Below the pieces are notes generated by a model. It worked only from the letters and a program-made list of their open reading frames with translations, was not told the origin of the DNA and searched no databases. From contig OX638131.1 in assembly GCA_951804985.1 (NCBI GenBank), forward strand, positions 40,862,044 to 40,926,043: DNA of 64,000 nt. Reading direction: 5' to 3'. This document shows positions 45,326 to 57,527 of the stretch, piece after piece. The position numbers were made by a program, and so were the translations under genes. How positions within the stretch are numbered: position 1 is the stretch's first letter; each line of letters opens with the position of its first letter. This DNA comes from Dryomyza anilis (Eukaryota; Arthropoda; Insecta; Diptera; Dryomyzidae).

Positions 45326-45847
45326 ACCAGTTGGGAAGGTTAGATCACATGGGAAATTTTAAAGTAGGTAGGTGTATGGGTAAAATGGGTAGGTGTACCG
45401 AATTTCGATTTTTTGAACCACAAGTCTTTTCGCCGGAAAACTTTATTATCATGTATTTGAGCATGATGTCAATATATATTTGACCAAAAAAGTTTACCTA
45501 AGCACGTATACATAAAAATTGATCTTTATATGTACATTTTATATGAGGTATTTGAACATAAGTGGTCGGATCATAGGTCTAAATGGACCGATCTCGCCAA
45601 TTCGCACATACAGCGTAGGTATATTAGTAATCTAAGTTATAAGTTTCATTTATCTAGCTCTTCAATTTTAAAAGTAGTAGGTATTTCAACAGACAGACGG
45701 ACAGACAGACGGTCATCGCTAAATCGACTCAGGAGGTCATGCTGATCAAGAATATATATACTTTTCCATACCGGAGATGCTTCCTTCTGGGTGTTACAAA
45801 CGACGTACCAAACTGAATATACCCTTTCACTCTTAGTGTAGGGTATA
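45326..45847 (-). repeat. Family G repeat with internal deletion (G3, reverse orientation)
   Basis: Begins AACCAGTTGGGAAGGTTAGA and ends CTTAGTGTAGGGTATA. Both extremes are present, including GACAGACGGACAGAC, the GATCAAGAATATATATACTT core and the terminal hairpin. The stretch with the 3' palindrome (TAGTCGGCTTAGACC) and the CATATGTG block is missing: AAAGTAGGTAGGTG joins directly to ATGGGTAAAATGGG. Confidence 0.82.
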
Positions 45848-46034
45848 ATTAGATAAAAGAACTGCAAACGAATTTTACGTTTGCATTTTATTTATGTCCG
45901 CTGATTGGAATAGAATAATGCTCTAACAAATCTGACCAACCAATAACTCATTATACAAACAACCATAAGTGCTATATCAAATTTTTGATCAGAAAAATTG
46001 GCAACGAATTATATGACGAGCATACTTTTGCATA

Positions 46035-47374
46035 CACGGAGCGAAATAAAATTATAAAACTCGAGAAGAATTCGGTTAGAAAGAAAAATAGTAGAATTTG
46101 ACTAATATCAATAAAATACTACTAAAATTCAAGAATTTGTCATCTGGATATCAACAAAGCAAATTACTTAGTTGTCAAAAAAGTAAACAAACTTTATTCA
46201 ACTGGATTTTCAGAAGTTCATTTATTGATTATTAAAAACAAAAAAAGAACACGCAAAATTGTTGCTGTATTCATCGCAAACAGAACACGTGTTCATGTAT
46301 TGTTGTTGTTTTCATCAATATTGCTCTGTCTGTATGCTTTGTTTTGCGAGTTCGCCATCTGCTTGTTAGTCTGCCTGTCTGTCTGTTGAAAGTAACTATG
46401 CCAAATTTTTCTAGATATTCAGACATTAAGTTCTTAGGTATCAAAAAAGTAACTAAGTACAATTTGTCTGGATTGCAAATTTTTTTTTCTTAGGTATCAA
46501 AAAACGGCATGATATACAATGTTTGCATGTGTGTGTTTTCACGAATAGAACAACAAAGGCTTGCTGTCCTTTGTTGTTCTATTCGTGAAAACACACACAT
46601 GCAAGCGCCTGTGTATATATGAATGTTAAAGATATAAATAGAAAAAACGATTTTTCCTACGAATATTGGTATGGTTTCAGTTCGTAAACATAAATTTGGG
46701 TTTAATTTTGCATAAATACCAAGTTGATTTCATTCCATTGTTATCTAATTACACTATACAATGCTTATGGGTAACGTGCGGAGGGTTTATACATAACCAA
46801 CAGAAGAGGCAACAGAAGAGGAAAAAGTGTATAAGGTAAATAAACCGTTTCAGAATAATATACATAGATTAAATTAAATAATAATACTACAAATACAAAT
46901 AAAATAAACAATTCAATTACATTAAGTATTCAAAGAAGTCGTTTAATATACAAAAATGTATATAGGTAACAAAGTTCTAAATAAACAATAAATTAATTCG
47001 ACTATTTTTTTATATTAGCTTCTTAATAATTGCTTTTAGTTACTTTCAACATATCGACAGACAAACACACGAACAAACAGATGGAGCTGAAAGACGGACA
47101 AAGTAAAACAAAACAAAATAGCGACAAAGAAATATCGAAAAAACAACAACTATACGAACACGTGTTCATTAAATTTTGGGACGAAAAGAACAACAACATT
47201 TTTGATACCTAAGAAATTAATAACTGAAATCAAGACCTATTCTACTTAGTTACTTTTTTGACAACTAAGAAAATCCATTTCTTGGAATTAAGAATTTTTC
47301 GGTTTAGCTGTATATCACAGAAGTATACGGACTTCTTGATTCCTTCTGGATTTTAGAACTTTTTTCCCTCCGTG
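46035..47374. mobile_element. 1340-bp TA-flanked inverted-repeat element
   Basis: Flanked by TA (46033-46034, 47375-47376). Left end CACGGAGCGAAATAAAATTA; right end TTTTTTCCCTCCGTG. Subterminal parts are inverted copies (TTAGTTGTCAAAAAAGTAA and TTACTTTTTTGACAACTAA; GTCTGTCTGTTGAAAGTAAC and its inverse near 47037). A perfect 37-bp hairpin lies inside at 46523-46604. No transposase. A related right end is at about 24090. Confidence 0.7.
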
Positions 47375-48174
47375 TATTACTGACAGGGAGACAATAACAA
47401 CAAACTTCAGTTTTGCTCATATTTAATTTAAAAAAAGTTATTCATTTCTCACAAAAATAGTTTTATATTTAATACTAGCTGGACCCGTTCACAGCGTTGC
47501 CCGTGATAAGTTTTTGTAAATGAAAAATTATATATTTTTAAATTACGGACCTTTTGCCCTTTTTAGTGCCTACGTCGCCCGCTCACATGGCACTCCCTTT
47601 GTCCAATCCCGTTCACTTTCTACGTGAAGATTATAATGTTTAATATGATCATTTGTTTCGATTTTTACAACTCTGCTCATTGGCTCTTGTTTTTGGGATA
47701 TAGCCTAGGCCGGGTCGAAAAAAAAAGTTGGAAAGTCCGCCTCTAAAATGAAAGCTAACCTTGTAAAAGTGTCAGAAATATTTTGTTTATTTTTTTGGAA
47801 CCCGGCAAAAACCGCCAAAATCGTTTTTATTCATTTTATGTCTGATCATTAAATTTTATATACCGTTGAAAATGTCTCAGCAATTTAACACATTTGACGC
47901 ATAGGTTGAATTGACCATCGAGTTCAACTTCGGTAAGTGTTGTTAGTTTTTTCAGACTTCCCCCTTAATTCTATTTTTTATCAAGCAATTAAAGTTCTCA
48001 AAAAAATATAAAACTTTACCGTTGAAAGTGTTTAGATTGCTCCATAAAGTCACAAATATAGTGTTTAAGTGAAAACGATTTTGATGGTTTTATAATTTAA
48101 AATTTTTTTTTTTTTTTGATTTCGACTTGTTTTCGACTCGATGTACGCTTTAAGTTTAGGACATGTGCGAAAAT
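47375..48174. other. Region starting with an arthropod-repeat-like motif
   Basis: At 47476 ACTAGCTGGACCCGTTCACA followed by GCGTTGCCCGTG resembles a motif found at the ends of several arthropod repeats (recollection, not checked). The following 300 bp are GC-richer (CCTACGTCGCCCGCTCACAT). No coding frame follows. The right part has repeats of GATTTCGACTTGTTTTCGAC type shared with about 48975. Confidence 0.35.
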
Positions 48175-48621
48175 TGGCGAGATCGGTCCATTTAGACCTA
48201 TGATCCGACCACTTATGTTCAAATACCTCATATAAAATGTACATATAAAGATCAATTTTTATGTATACGTGCTTAGGTAAACTTTTTTGGTCAAATATAT
48301 ATTGACATGATGCTCAAATACATGATAATAAAGTTTTCCGGCGAAAAGACTTGTGGTTCACAAAAAAAAATCGAAATTCGGTACACCTACCCATTTGTAA
48401 ATATGGGTATCAAATGAATGGAAATTCTTCAGCGATTGAATGTTTGTAGTTATTTTCAGGATTCGTATACCCTGGTGACCTATATATCACTTTGAATGGT
48501 AACCACACATATGTGTAGGGTATTTATAGTCGGCTTAGACCGACTATAATTTTGATAATCCTAACTATCATAATTACACCTACTTTAAAATTTCCCATGT
48601 GATCTAACCTTCCCAACTGGT
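48175..48621 (+). repeat. Family G repeat, 3' part (G4)
   Basis: Starts GGCGAGATCGGTCCATTTAG and ends CCTTCCCAACTGGTTT. Almost identical to 1-433 and 57090-57527, so these copies are young. The first hairpin, core and GTCT run are missing. Confidence 0.85.
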
Positions 48622-49182
48622 TTTAATTGAACTCCGATTATTTATTTTGTGCTCCTATATGGTCCACTGAAAAAAAGTGTTGTATATTCTTATACCCCTA
48701 CACGTCTGGGTTAGGCACTATGGGCTCCGAAAGGGTTCAAAGGATAACCAATAGAGTTCGTCATTTTGTAGCAAAATGGTTCATAGTACATTTCTATTGT
48801 CTAAGGAGCGATTATAGCGAACATTCTAAGGATGAATTACACTGAACACTTAAAGTTTGAATCTTAACGATTAACCACTATTTGTAATGGTTTTCTAATA
48901 ACAATTCCTTTAAGGAGTTATAACCAGAACAAGAAGTCAGAAAACTATCATTCAAAAAAAAATTTTTTTTTGGTTTCGACTTTTTCTCGTGTAAGCTTTA
49001 AGTTTAGGACAGAACTTCAAAGAAAAATAAAATTTTATATATTCCAAAAATTATTTTTTTGTTTCTGACACTTTTACGAAACACTTAGGGGCGCACTTTC
49101 AAAAATTTTTTTTTTGTATGGGCAGTTCCTCCATGATCTAACACTTTGTACAAAATTCGTTTTAGCCGAATGAAGTTGATTG

Positions 49183-50020
49183 CACTGTTCTACAAGAACT
49201 TTCCACAGAAATGAAACTTATCATTTCTGGTAGATTTCGGTCTCCTGATTCTTGCTGCGTACTCAAAATGTTACCTATACGTCGAGATTTTGCAAAAAAT
49301 CGAGTCAAAGTTGCAAAAAATGCCATTTTTGGAATTTTATATCGCAAGTTATATCCCATTAAAGCCTGTCGAATCAGATAAACACCAGGAGATTACGCAG
49401 TGCAATTTTCACCATCATATTTTCCCATAATGCGTACACCAGATGCTAAGAATTTTGTTCGATTTTGCATCTAGCACCACTACATTAAATATGTATGAAA
49501 TGTTATATCTCTGCGTGCAACTCCCTCCATTTTAATCAAATATTTCATAAACAAATTTTAAAAAATATTCCAAAAAACTTCAATAAGATAAAGTTTAAAA
49601 TTTTTTTTCGTAATTTTGACAGCAAACACATTGCGAACTAATATTTAAATGTTTTTCAAGAGAGCTTAGAGATTTGTGGTAAATTACACTCCCGACACAC
49701 TTTTTTGGTAACACAAATTTCGATTTGATTTTTTGCAAAAACTAATATCTGGACCCAGATTTTTTTCCAATTATCCGTAGGGAAAGGTTCATATTTTCTT
49801 TTGTGATAAAGTTTGCATCTGCTACATGTCGAAATCGTGCGATAACTTGCGATATAAAGTACCAACAATGGCCTTTTTTGCAACTTTGACTTTATTTTTT
49901 TTTAAATCTCGACGTATAGGGAAAATTCTGAGTACGCAGCAAGAATCAGGAGACCGAAATCTACAAGAAATGAAAGTTTCATTTCTGTGGACGCCAACAA
50001 CCCTCAATTTGTAGAACAGT
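49183..50020. repeat. Inverted repeat with 180-bp arms and 476-bp spacer
   Basis: Left arm 49183-49364 and right arm 49841-50020 are reverse complements with moderate divergence: both hold GATTTCGGTCTCCTGATTCT / AGAATCAGGAGACCGAAATC and CTATACGTCGAGATTT / AAATCTCGACGTATAG. Each arm carries the same short peptide in the outward sense (SRRIGKILSTQQESGDRN / SRRIGNILSTQQESGDRN). Probably a foldback element or two opposed fragments of an old element. Confidence 0.6.
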
Positions 50021-50980
50021 GTTGTTACAACTAACTTACAACGTTTTTCCCAACCTCAACCCAAAAAAGATCACAAATCTCACAATTTACAAATATTTTT
50101 GTTTCGAAAAGTTTTTAATTAGATTTAAATATGTTTCGAGTAATTCAAATACCACACTATAAGAAATTCTATTCTGCACTCTTAAATAAATTCACTTGAC
50201 ATATAAAATATGCTGAATGGGTCATTTGAATAACTAAAGTTTCCGATATACACGTGTACCCTAAAATGCAAATTAAACACATTTGCCTGGTAATATTGTC
50301 CATTCTACGGAAAATATGTTGCAGCATACAATCAACCATTTAATTATTTCATTTATTTTTACGTACTTTACATACACAAGGTTTTTTTTTTGTTTAAACA
50401 CAGCTCAGCTATAAATGCAATTAATAATTATTTTTTGTACACAAATTTCTAAAGGTTTGCTTTTATTTTTATAAAAAATTTCACAATTTTTTTAATACAC
50501 AACAAATCCGCGACCGCGTTTTACAAATTCGCAACCGCGTTGCTTCAATAATTTCGCTCGACTGATTAAAAATTGAGTACTTACTTTGCTTTAACTAAAC
50601 AAAGCTCTTAATAGACCTTGTGCTCTTGCTATAACAACAACAAGAAGAACGTCGACGACGACTTAAGTTTTCAGGAAACCTAATATTTCAAATATGAGAG
50701 AATAAACCAGGGCTATGAGTTATAGTATTCAAATAGTACATGTAAAATATGTCATGAAAACCTGTAGGTTTCGCGCCACATTTTCTCTCAGAGATGCTCT
50801 AATCATTACTTAATGGATTATGAAGATAAATCAGTAAAATTTATTGATTCTGTTATGTATATTCGAACACAATATTAGAATAAAAATAATATGGACGCAT
50901 AACTACAGAGTATTTTCAATAAATTTCATATGAAAACTTGCAAAAGATCCGTTTTTAACTAAAGCGCCATTTTTATGCCC
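50021..50980. other. AT-rich region, nothing recognised
   Basis: A short stretch CGCGACCGCGTTTTACAAAT / CGCAACCGCGTT near 50510-50540 and GACGTCGACGACGACTTAAG near 50650 stand out in composition but show no coding or repeat structure. Confidence 0.4.
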
Positions 50981-50987
50981 TACATAA

Positions 50988-51358
50988 GGGATGTCGATCC
51001 CGAGATTTTTACTAAAAGGAGTCCCGAAGAATTCTCGGATTTTAAAACTGGGATTTTTGAGATTTCATTTTTTTTAATAACATTAAAAGTATAATAGATG
51101 AAAATAATGGAAAAAATTAGGAAATGTCGGAAAGATCGAATAAGGGTTAACACAATTTTTTTGTGTTAATCCTTGTTCAGCTAAGTAGAAGGTATTTTAT
51201 ATTCATAGACATTTGTATGCTTTAATAAAGCACGTCAAATGCTTAAAAATTTATGTGTGACTAATCTCTGAAATCCTGTATTTTAATTTTGAAATCGTGA
51301 TAGGAAAACATTCTGGGATCAAAATCCTTACCATACACTTATTAGATACAGCCCTGCA
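50988..51358. mobile_element. Short hAT-like remnant with GTCGATCCCG motif
   Basis: Left part AGGGATGTCGATCCCGAGAT and right end TAGATACAGCCCTG suggest degraded CAGGG-type ends. Interior phrases AAAGATCGAATAAGGGTTAA and ATTCATAGACATTTG recur diverged in 62519-63490, which also starts GTATGTCGATCCCG. Boundaries uncertain. Confidence 0.4.
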
Positions 51359-51948
51359 AAAAATTTTACGACATTTTTTGAATTCGATAAAACGATGATT
51401 AATTTACTATATGAAACTCAAAATATTTGGAAATTCAATTGTGTGTTTTTGAAATTATTGACAAAAAATAAAATTTTCTGTACAAATAAAATTAGTTTAG
51501 CGAATATTAACACTTTTCAACTCGATATCGTTGTAAATATGTTCGTTCGCAAACCCCATCATTCTTGTATCATTTTCGATTATCGAAAATGATAATTTCA
51601 GCCAATAATGATATCGTTTCGATATCGTAAAAATATCATTTGGTTTGCTGAGCGGCAATATTTTAATACAAGCAATAACTAATACGATCTTTTTCTGAGT
51701 CGATTTAACCATGTCTGACTCTATGTCCTCGATAACTTGAAAAAGACTAGTCAGAATACGAAGACATTTAGTTTCAATAAGTTTTAATCAAAAATAACTT
51801 TTGATTTTAGAAATAAGCTCAGTCCAACGATTTGTGAAACTATAATAAATTTATAATTTAAATTTTGTAAAGCATATACAATATAATTAAAAAGTTATTG
51901 CTATTTTCGAAACGAAAAAAAATGTTTACCGTATTACGTTATCTCTTA

Positions 51949-52762
51949 CACAGAGAACTGATTTGTTGCGGCAACCAACTAAATTGCCCTACCGAATCAT
52001 TCGGTTGCGGCAACAACTGATAAAGTAGTTGCAACAACCTCTTAATGCGGTTGTGCCAAACTCCTAGTCGGTGAGTATAAGGTTGCGGCAACCTCAAAAT
52101 CGGTGATCATGAGGTTGTGACAACCTCATAATCGGTGACAATGACGTTGTAGCAATCTCCTAGTCGGTAAGTAAGCATTCTAAACCACCAATTGAAATTT
52201 GATTATAACATAGTTATTTATGTATGGCCCATTCCACACCAAATCGACCAGCGGTTGGAACTCACCTTCTTCGATTTCAATGAAAGGGAGTTGATAAAAG
52301 ATATTGAGACATGTACTAACCAATTTTTTTTATGCATTGAATAAATAAATTATTTTATTAATATTTGTATATTTATTTCGCAATGTAACTTTACTAATGA
52401 ATTTCCTATTATTTTCGACATGTGAACATTTTTGACGTTTATTTATTTCTGCATAATTGTTTGGCAAGAAACTGGCAACCGAACTGCTGATAGACATAAG
52501 GTTGTCTCTTGTCATTTATTTTGTTGATATAACAACTTACTCAATCGCCGTAACAAATGCACGAATGTCAATTTTGGCAGAATGAAAAATGCAATCATGA
52601 GGTTACGGCAAACGAACGTGCAGTTGCGCGGACTAACATTTTGGTTGTAGAAAAATAAGATACGTTCATTTTAATGACATGAGGTTACAACAAATGTATT
52701 TCGGTTGCAACACTGAAACGTTGGTTCAATTAACCTAATGCCAAAAGAGGATTTTTCTGTGT
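51949..52762. mobile_element. Longer, diverged relative of the 2.2-2.9 kb MITE
   Basis: The right end CCAAAAGAGGATTTTTCTGT is the inverse of the left end of the copies at 2175 and 2515; the left end is CACAGAGAACTG after TA. The interior contains GGTTGCGGCAACC-like units repeated at least five times (52000-52170), e.g. AAGGTTGCGGCAACCTCA and GAGGTTGTGACAACCTCA, each a small palindrome. Confidence 0.6.
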
Positions 52763-53410
52763 GAGGATAATGAAATCGGTAAATTTTTTCTGACCTCTGT
52801 CAATTTTTGGGCGGTTCCAGCTGGTCGAGTTCCAAGCATGGTTTTTGATTAATCACTTACCTCCAATGTTTTTTTATGGTTTTTTATAGTATTGGAAAAA
52901 TCAAGTACTATTAATTTAATAATTTCACTATTATTGAATGTAACGGTATAAATACTATTGTTTTAATGTTTTTTTCCACTATAATAATAAACGTCTCACC
53001 ATGTGGCATATAACAATTTAAACAGGAATAGAATAATGTTCGCTTTGTGCGTCATTCTTTGAGTTTACAAAAAATGGTTGCATGCTTTTTATATGTTGAA
53101 ATCCGCGACATGCATCACTTGTTGAATAAAAGCGGACACACACAAGAAGCTTATTATTGTCATCTTTAGCAAGCATTATCATCGACTGCCACATCATCCA
53201 AAACAGATGACTCTGACTGCTGCAAGTACCAGAAATTCTAAGCGTTGTATGCTTGGATTTTTTTTTATCCAGATCGTCTGACGATTGGGTAAACCCAGTT
53301 TTGATGACATTTTAAGTCTACTGCATGACACACCATTCTTCTTGGTTTTATGCATCGAAGTGTTGTAGTGTTTTCCTCAATATTTGTAATGTTCATAAAA
53401 TTCAGTCGTA

Positions 53411-53690
53411 CACAAAAAAAAAAAAATTCACCAACATCCAGGATTCATCATATTGATGATTTCATTCATTGAATTAAAATCGTATTTTTTAATGTTTTTC
53501 ATTTTCAATATTTTTTTATAATCAAATTTCAAACAAATATTTGTCTCCATTCACACATTTATGTATTTATAACTCTTATAAGATTGTTTTATATTTAAAT
53601 AAATATGGTTTAATGAACAAAATTCTTCAATATGATGTACACTTGTTCATTAATATGATGAATTGTATTCTTCGCATAATTATTAAAGAA
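53411..53690. mobile_element. Left half of the TA-flanked foldback MITE
   Basis: After TA at 53409-53410: CACAAAAAA run, then TTCACCAACATCCAGGATTC and ATCATATTGATGATTTCATT as at 33927 and 39922. Similarity fades after about 53690, where unrelated sequence and then a minisatellite follow. Confidence 0.65.
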
Positions 53691-53744
53691 TATCTTATTT
53701 CTTATAAGAAAATAAATTTGTTGATTCGACTGAATTTGCAAACA

Positions 53745-53880
53745 CCAAATATTTGTGTGAAAAACTTCAAATAATTGTGGAAAACACTATAAATATTTGT
53801 GGCAAACACTACAAATATTTGTGGCAAAAACTACAAATATTTGTGGCAAAAACTACAAATTTTTGGGGTAATCATTTTCA
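53745..53880 (+). repeat. 22-bp minisatellite
   Basis: Head-to-tail units of CTACAAATATTTGTGGCAAA plus two A: about four good units and one or two decayed ones. Each unit holds the palindrome CAAATATTTG. 22 is not a multiple of three, so the reading frame across it has no meaning. Confidence 0.8.
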
Positions 53881-55331
53881 AAAAAACACTATACAAATTT
53901 GGGGGAAACCCTTACTATATTTAATGCTTTTGAGACAAACACTTGATTTCATGTGCGTATGGCAAACAATTTCGAACTTTGAAGTGTTTGCAAGAAATTG
54001 TGGTATCATTTGCGGTGAGCAATTGCAAGAAACGGTGTTTTCAAACACGTTAGTGTTTGTTTGATTTAGTGTTTACCGGAAACTATATAGTAAAATTTAC
54101 TAACATATATAAATTTCGTAAATATTACACGCCGATACTTCTCTAACAATATAGAGATTTTACGATTGATATTGCGGAATACTGGTTGTAAATTAATTAC
54201 TACTTATGTGTAGTATAATTATTGCTAATTAGCATCGTACACATTTCATATAAAATGTATTTTACATTAAGTGATTTTTAAAATTATACTGCGGACGTAG
54301 GAATAGTTGACATTTATCGAAAAATGAAATGGTATAAACTCACAATTGTATTTTATGTATCGATGTTATAGTATATTTTCAGTGGGTGTATAAATAACAT
54401 AATTTTGTAAAACAGCACAATTAAATATTATTAAAAAAAGCTTTAAAGCATCTTTTTGACAAACTGACTACTTTGTATTAAATTAATTTAGTATTTTTCC
54501 ACGATTAACTCATGACATAAAGACTGTCAGTTTGATTCGACAAGAAACGCTTAATATTTAATTACAGTAATGCGAGTGGGGTAGGTCTGAGGGGTTTTCC
54601 ACGGATTATTTTAATAAATGTGTGAAATATTTGTCTGATAATAAAAACCTATGTTTGCACATAATTAAATAACGATATTGTTTGGTTTTTTTAATTAATT
54701 ACTATTTTTTCTCATAATTTATAAATATTATAAATAATTTATAAATATAAATATAAATATTATAAATCGTATTATACGACTGGTATTTTTTATTCTCGAA
54801 TTTATTTGAGGGTGTACATTTTGAAATATAAACTAAACTTATCAAAACGAGCTAGTATTACATCAAAGTTCCAAGTTCATTCTAAGATAACAATGAACAG
54901 ACGACGACATTTCTCAAGAAAATTGTGTATTCTTATGTTTTCTTATATATTTATATTCTACACTAAGAGTTAAAGGGTATATTCAGTTTAGTACCCCGTT
55001 TATAATACACAGAAGGAAGAATATCTAAAGATGAATTTTACTTAATACGGGCTTAAGTGAACTTTTTTGTCGAATATATATTGACTTTATGCTTAAATAT
55101 GAAAGTCATGTTTTCCAGCAAACAGAATTGTGGTTCGAAATTCGGCACACCTTCTCATTTGTTCATATGGGTATTCTTCAACGATTGAAAGTTTGTAGTT
55201 ATTTCCAGAACTCGTATACAGGGCTGATCCTAAGATGAATCTTAGGGGGGTGTGAAACATAAAATTTCCGAATAGAATTATTTTTATTTTTGATTAAATT
55301 TTTATTAAAAATAAAATATACTAATTGAATT

Positions 55332-55666
55332 GGTAGCGTCGGTAGCTCGTCTGATTAGTGTGTTGGACTACGAGCGAAAAGTCGCTGGTGCGTTCTACTG
55401 CGAGCAGAAAGGTTCGATCCCCAGCGACTTCCAACATCTTTTTCATAGAAAACCTTTTTCTATGCGACGCTACCTCTCGGCAGTAAATGGCAAATCTACG
55501 AGAGTAAAACATTGCCTATGAAAAGCTCTCACCCGCCGTTCGGATTCGGCAATAAACTGTAGGTCCCACCACTTTAAGTACCAATATAACAAGCACAGCT
55601 CAAATGGTGAGAGAGATCTGCCTAAGTTCTTATAGGACTGTAGCGCCAAACTATTATATTAATTAT
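55332..55666 (+). mobile_element. tRNA-derived SINE, second copy with rearranged head
   Basis: Same body as 38749-39063 (CGCTACCTCTCGGCAGTAAA to GGACTGTAGCGCCAAACTA). Flanked by TAATTGAATT (55322-55331 and 55667-55676). The tRNA-like head has A box GGTAGCTCGTCTGATTAG and B box GGTTCGATCCC, but an extra segment between them (AAGTCGCTGGTGCGTTCTAC) seems to duplicate the anticodon-arm region. Short frames on both strands over it are incidental. Confidence 0.85.
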
Positions 55667-56846
55667 TAATTGAATTCATTTAACATAGGAAAAGAGTCGT
55701 ACACCGGCTAAATGTACTGCATAAATATACAGTCGCGTAAAAGATTTGTTAACAAATAATTTACACTAAAAAAAAACCGAAACAATACATTTTTGAAAAC
55801 GTCATAATTTATATTTTGAATATATCAAAAGTTCTTTTCATTATGACTTAAAGTAATTAGTAATTAGGTTATCCTCAATCCGTAGTCAACGTGTCGTTTT
55901 ATATACGCAGAGAAAACATTTGTTTGCAGCGAACATAATATATTTGCATTCGTAAATTTAATGTCTTTTACTGGATTTTACTTTTAATTCCAAATTTTTT
56001 AATTTATTTCGTTATTCATTTTATGACTTAAGATATGGATTTATTGAAAAATACTGTAAATTCATTTCTGTAACGTGTAATATATGTTTGCTGCAAAACA
56101 TAATTTTTCCATGAATCAAAATTGTAATCACATGATATCCAACCGGATTTTGGATTATATCAAAGTGGGCGTGGATAAAAATTGTCATGTCTTGGGAAAA
56201 GTAGGACTAACAATTAAAAAATATAAAAAGTGACCTCAAGTCACGTGGTACCCTTTAAAAACCAAATTTTTTTTTTAACTTAATTTATTGGAATATGAGA
56301 GTGGCAAAATTAAATTTTAAAAAATTTAAAATACCTTACATATAGATAATTTCCGTTACAATGTGTTACAATTATAAAAAAAGGTTTATTTTGTATAATA
56401 TTCAACCAATTTTTTTAGTATTTTATATTGCAATAGATATGATACTGTTAGAAGCGCCACAGGCAAAATCGCGCTACTTTTTTTATTAATTATTATTTAA
56501 TCTAAAAGTTTTATTTTTTTTATTTTTAGTGTATTTATATATTTGCAATTTATATATATATTGCAATAGTTATAGCAATAATACAAGCGCCACAGCCAAA
56601 TTTTTTTGGACATCATTTGTTTTAATAATATTCAATTTTCTGAACAGTATCGATTCATTAATATTTTTGTTTTTTTTTTCGAAAAATGTCCATTATTTTT
56701 TTTAAATGATGCACAAAAAGTGTACAAAACACATATTTAACTTTTTTGAATAAAAAATCTTTTTTTCCTCAGTGTACCCGAAATTTTCAGGCCATAAAAA
56801 TTACCATGGCCATGCTGTACTGTATATATCAGAAATTTTGAGTTTT

Positions 56847-56892
56847 CAGCATGACCTCCTGAGTCGATTTAGCGATGTCCGTCTGTCTGTCC

Positions 56893-56980
<88 letters not shown>

Positions 56981-57527
56981 ATCTGTCTGTCTGTCTGTTG
57001 AAATCCCTACTACTTTTAAAATTGAAGAGCTAGATAAATGAAACTTATAACTTATATTACTAATATACCTACGCTGTATGTGCGATATCGGTCCATTGTG
57101 ACCTATGATCCGACCACTTATGTTCAAATACCTCATATAAAATGTACATATAAAGATCAATTTTTATGTATACGTGCTTAGGTAAACTTTTTTGGTCAAA
57201 TATTTATTGATATCATGCTCAAATACATGATAATAATGCTTTCCGGCGAAAAGACTTGTGATTCACAAAAAAAAATCGAAATTCGGTACACCTACCCATT
57301 TGTAAATATGGGTATCAAATGAATGGAAATTCTTCAGCGATTGAATGTTTGTAGTTATTTTCAGGATTCGTATACCCTGGTGACCTATATATCACTTTGA
57401 ATGGTAACCACACATATGTGTAGGGTATTTATAGTCGGCTTAGACCGACTATAATTTTGATAATCCTAACTATCATAATTACACCTACTTTAAAATTTCC
57501 CATGTGATCTAACCTTCCCAACTGGTT
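56847..57527 (+). repeat. Family G repeat lacking the first hairpin (G5)
   Basis: Starts CAGCATGACCTCCTGAGTCG, has an expanded (GTCT)n run of about 120 bp (56878-56997), then follows the full copy to CCTTCCCAACTGGTTT. Nearly identical to 60860-61495. It lies inside the hAT-like element, so it arrived later than both that element and the old split copy. Confidence 0.86.
56878..56997 (+). repeat. (GTCT)n microsatellite
   Basis: About 30 GTCT units with scattered GTCC. It is the (GTCY)n proto-microsatellite of family G expanded in place; the other copies have only 5-15 units. Long SVCL repeat frames translated from it are artefacts. Confidence 0.92.

Noticed and set aside
47476..47510. Assigning the CTAGCTGGACCCG motif to a named element family
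   Set aside because: The resemblance is from memory only, no opposite end was found, and several unrelated arthropod repeats carry similar words.
53753..54064. 103-residue frame
   Set aside because: Its first half translates the 22-bp minisatellite, and the rest shows no family resemblance.
56772..57041. Protein with SVCL repeats
   Set aside because: It is the translation of a (GTCT)n microsatellite inside a family G repeat; the same artefact appears on the opposite strand and at 60873-61127.
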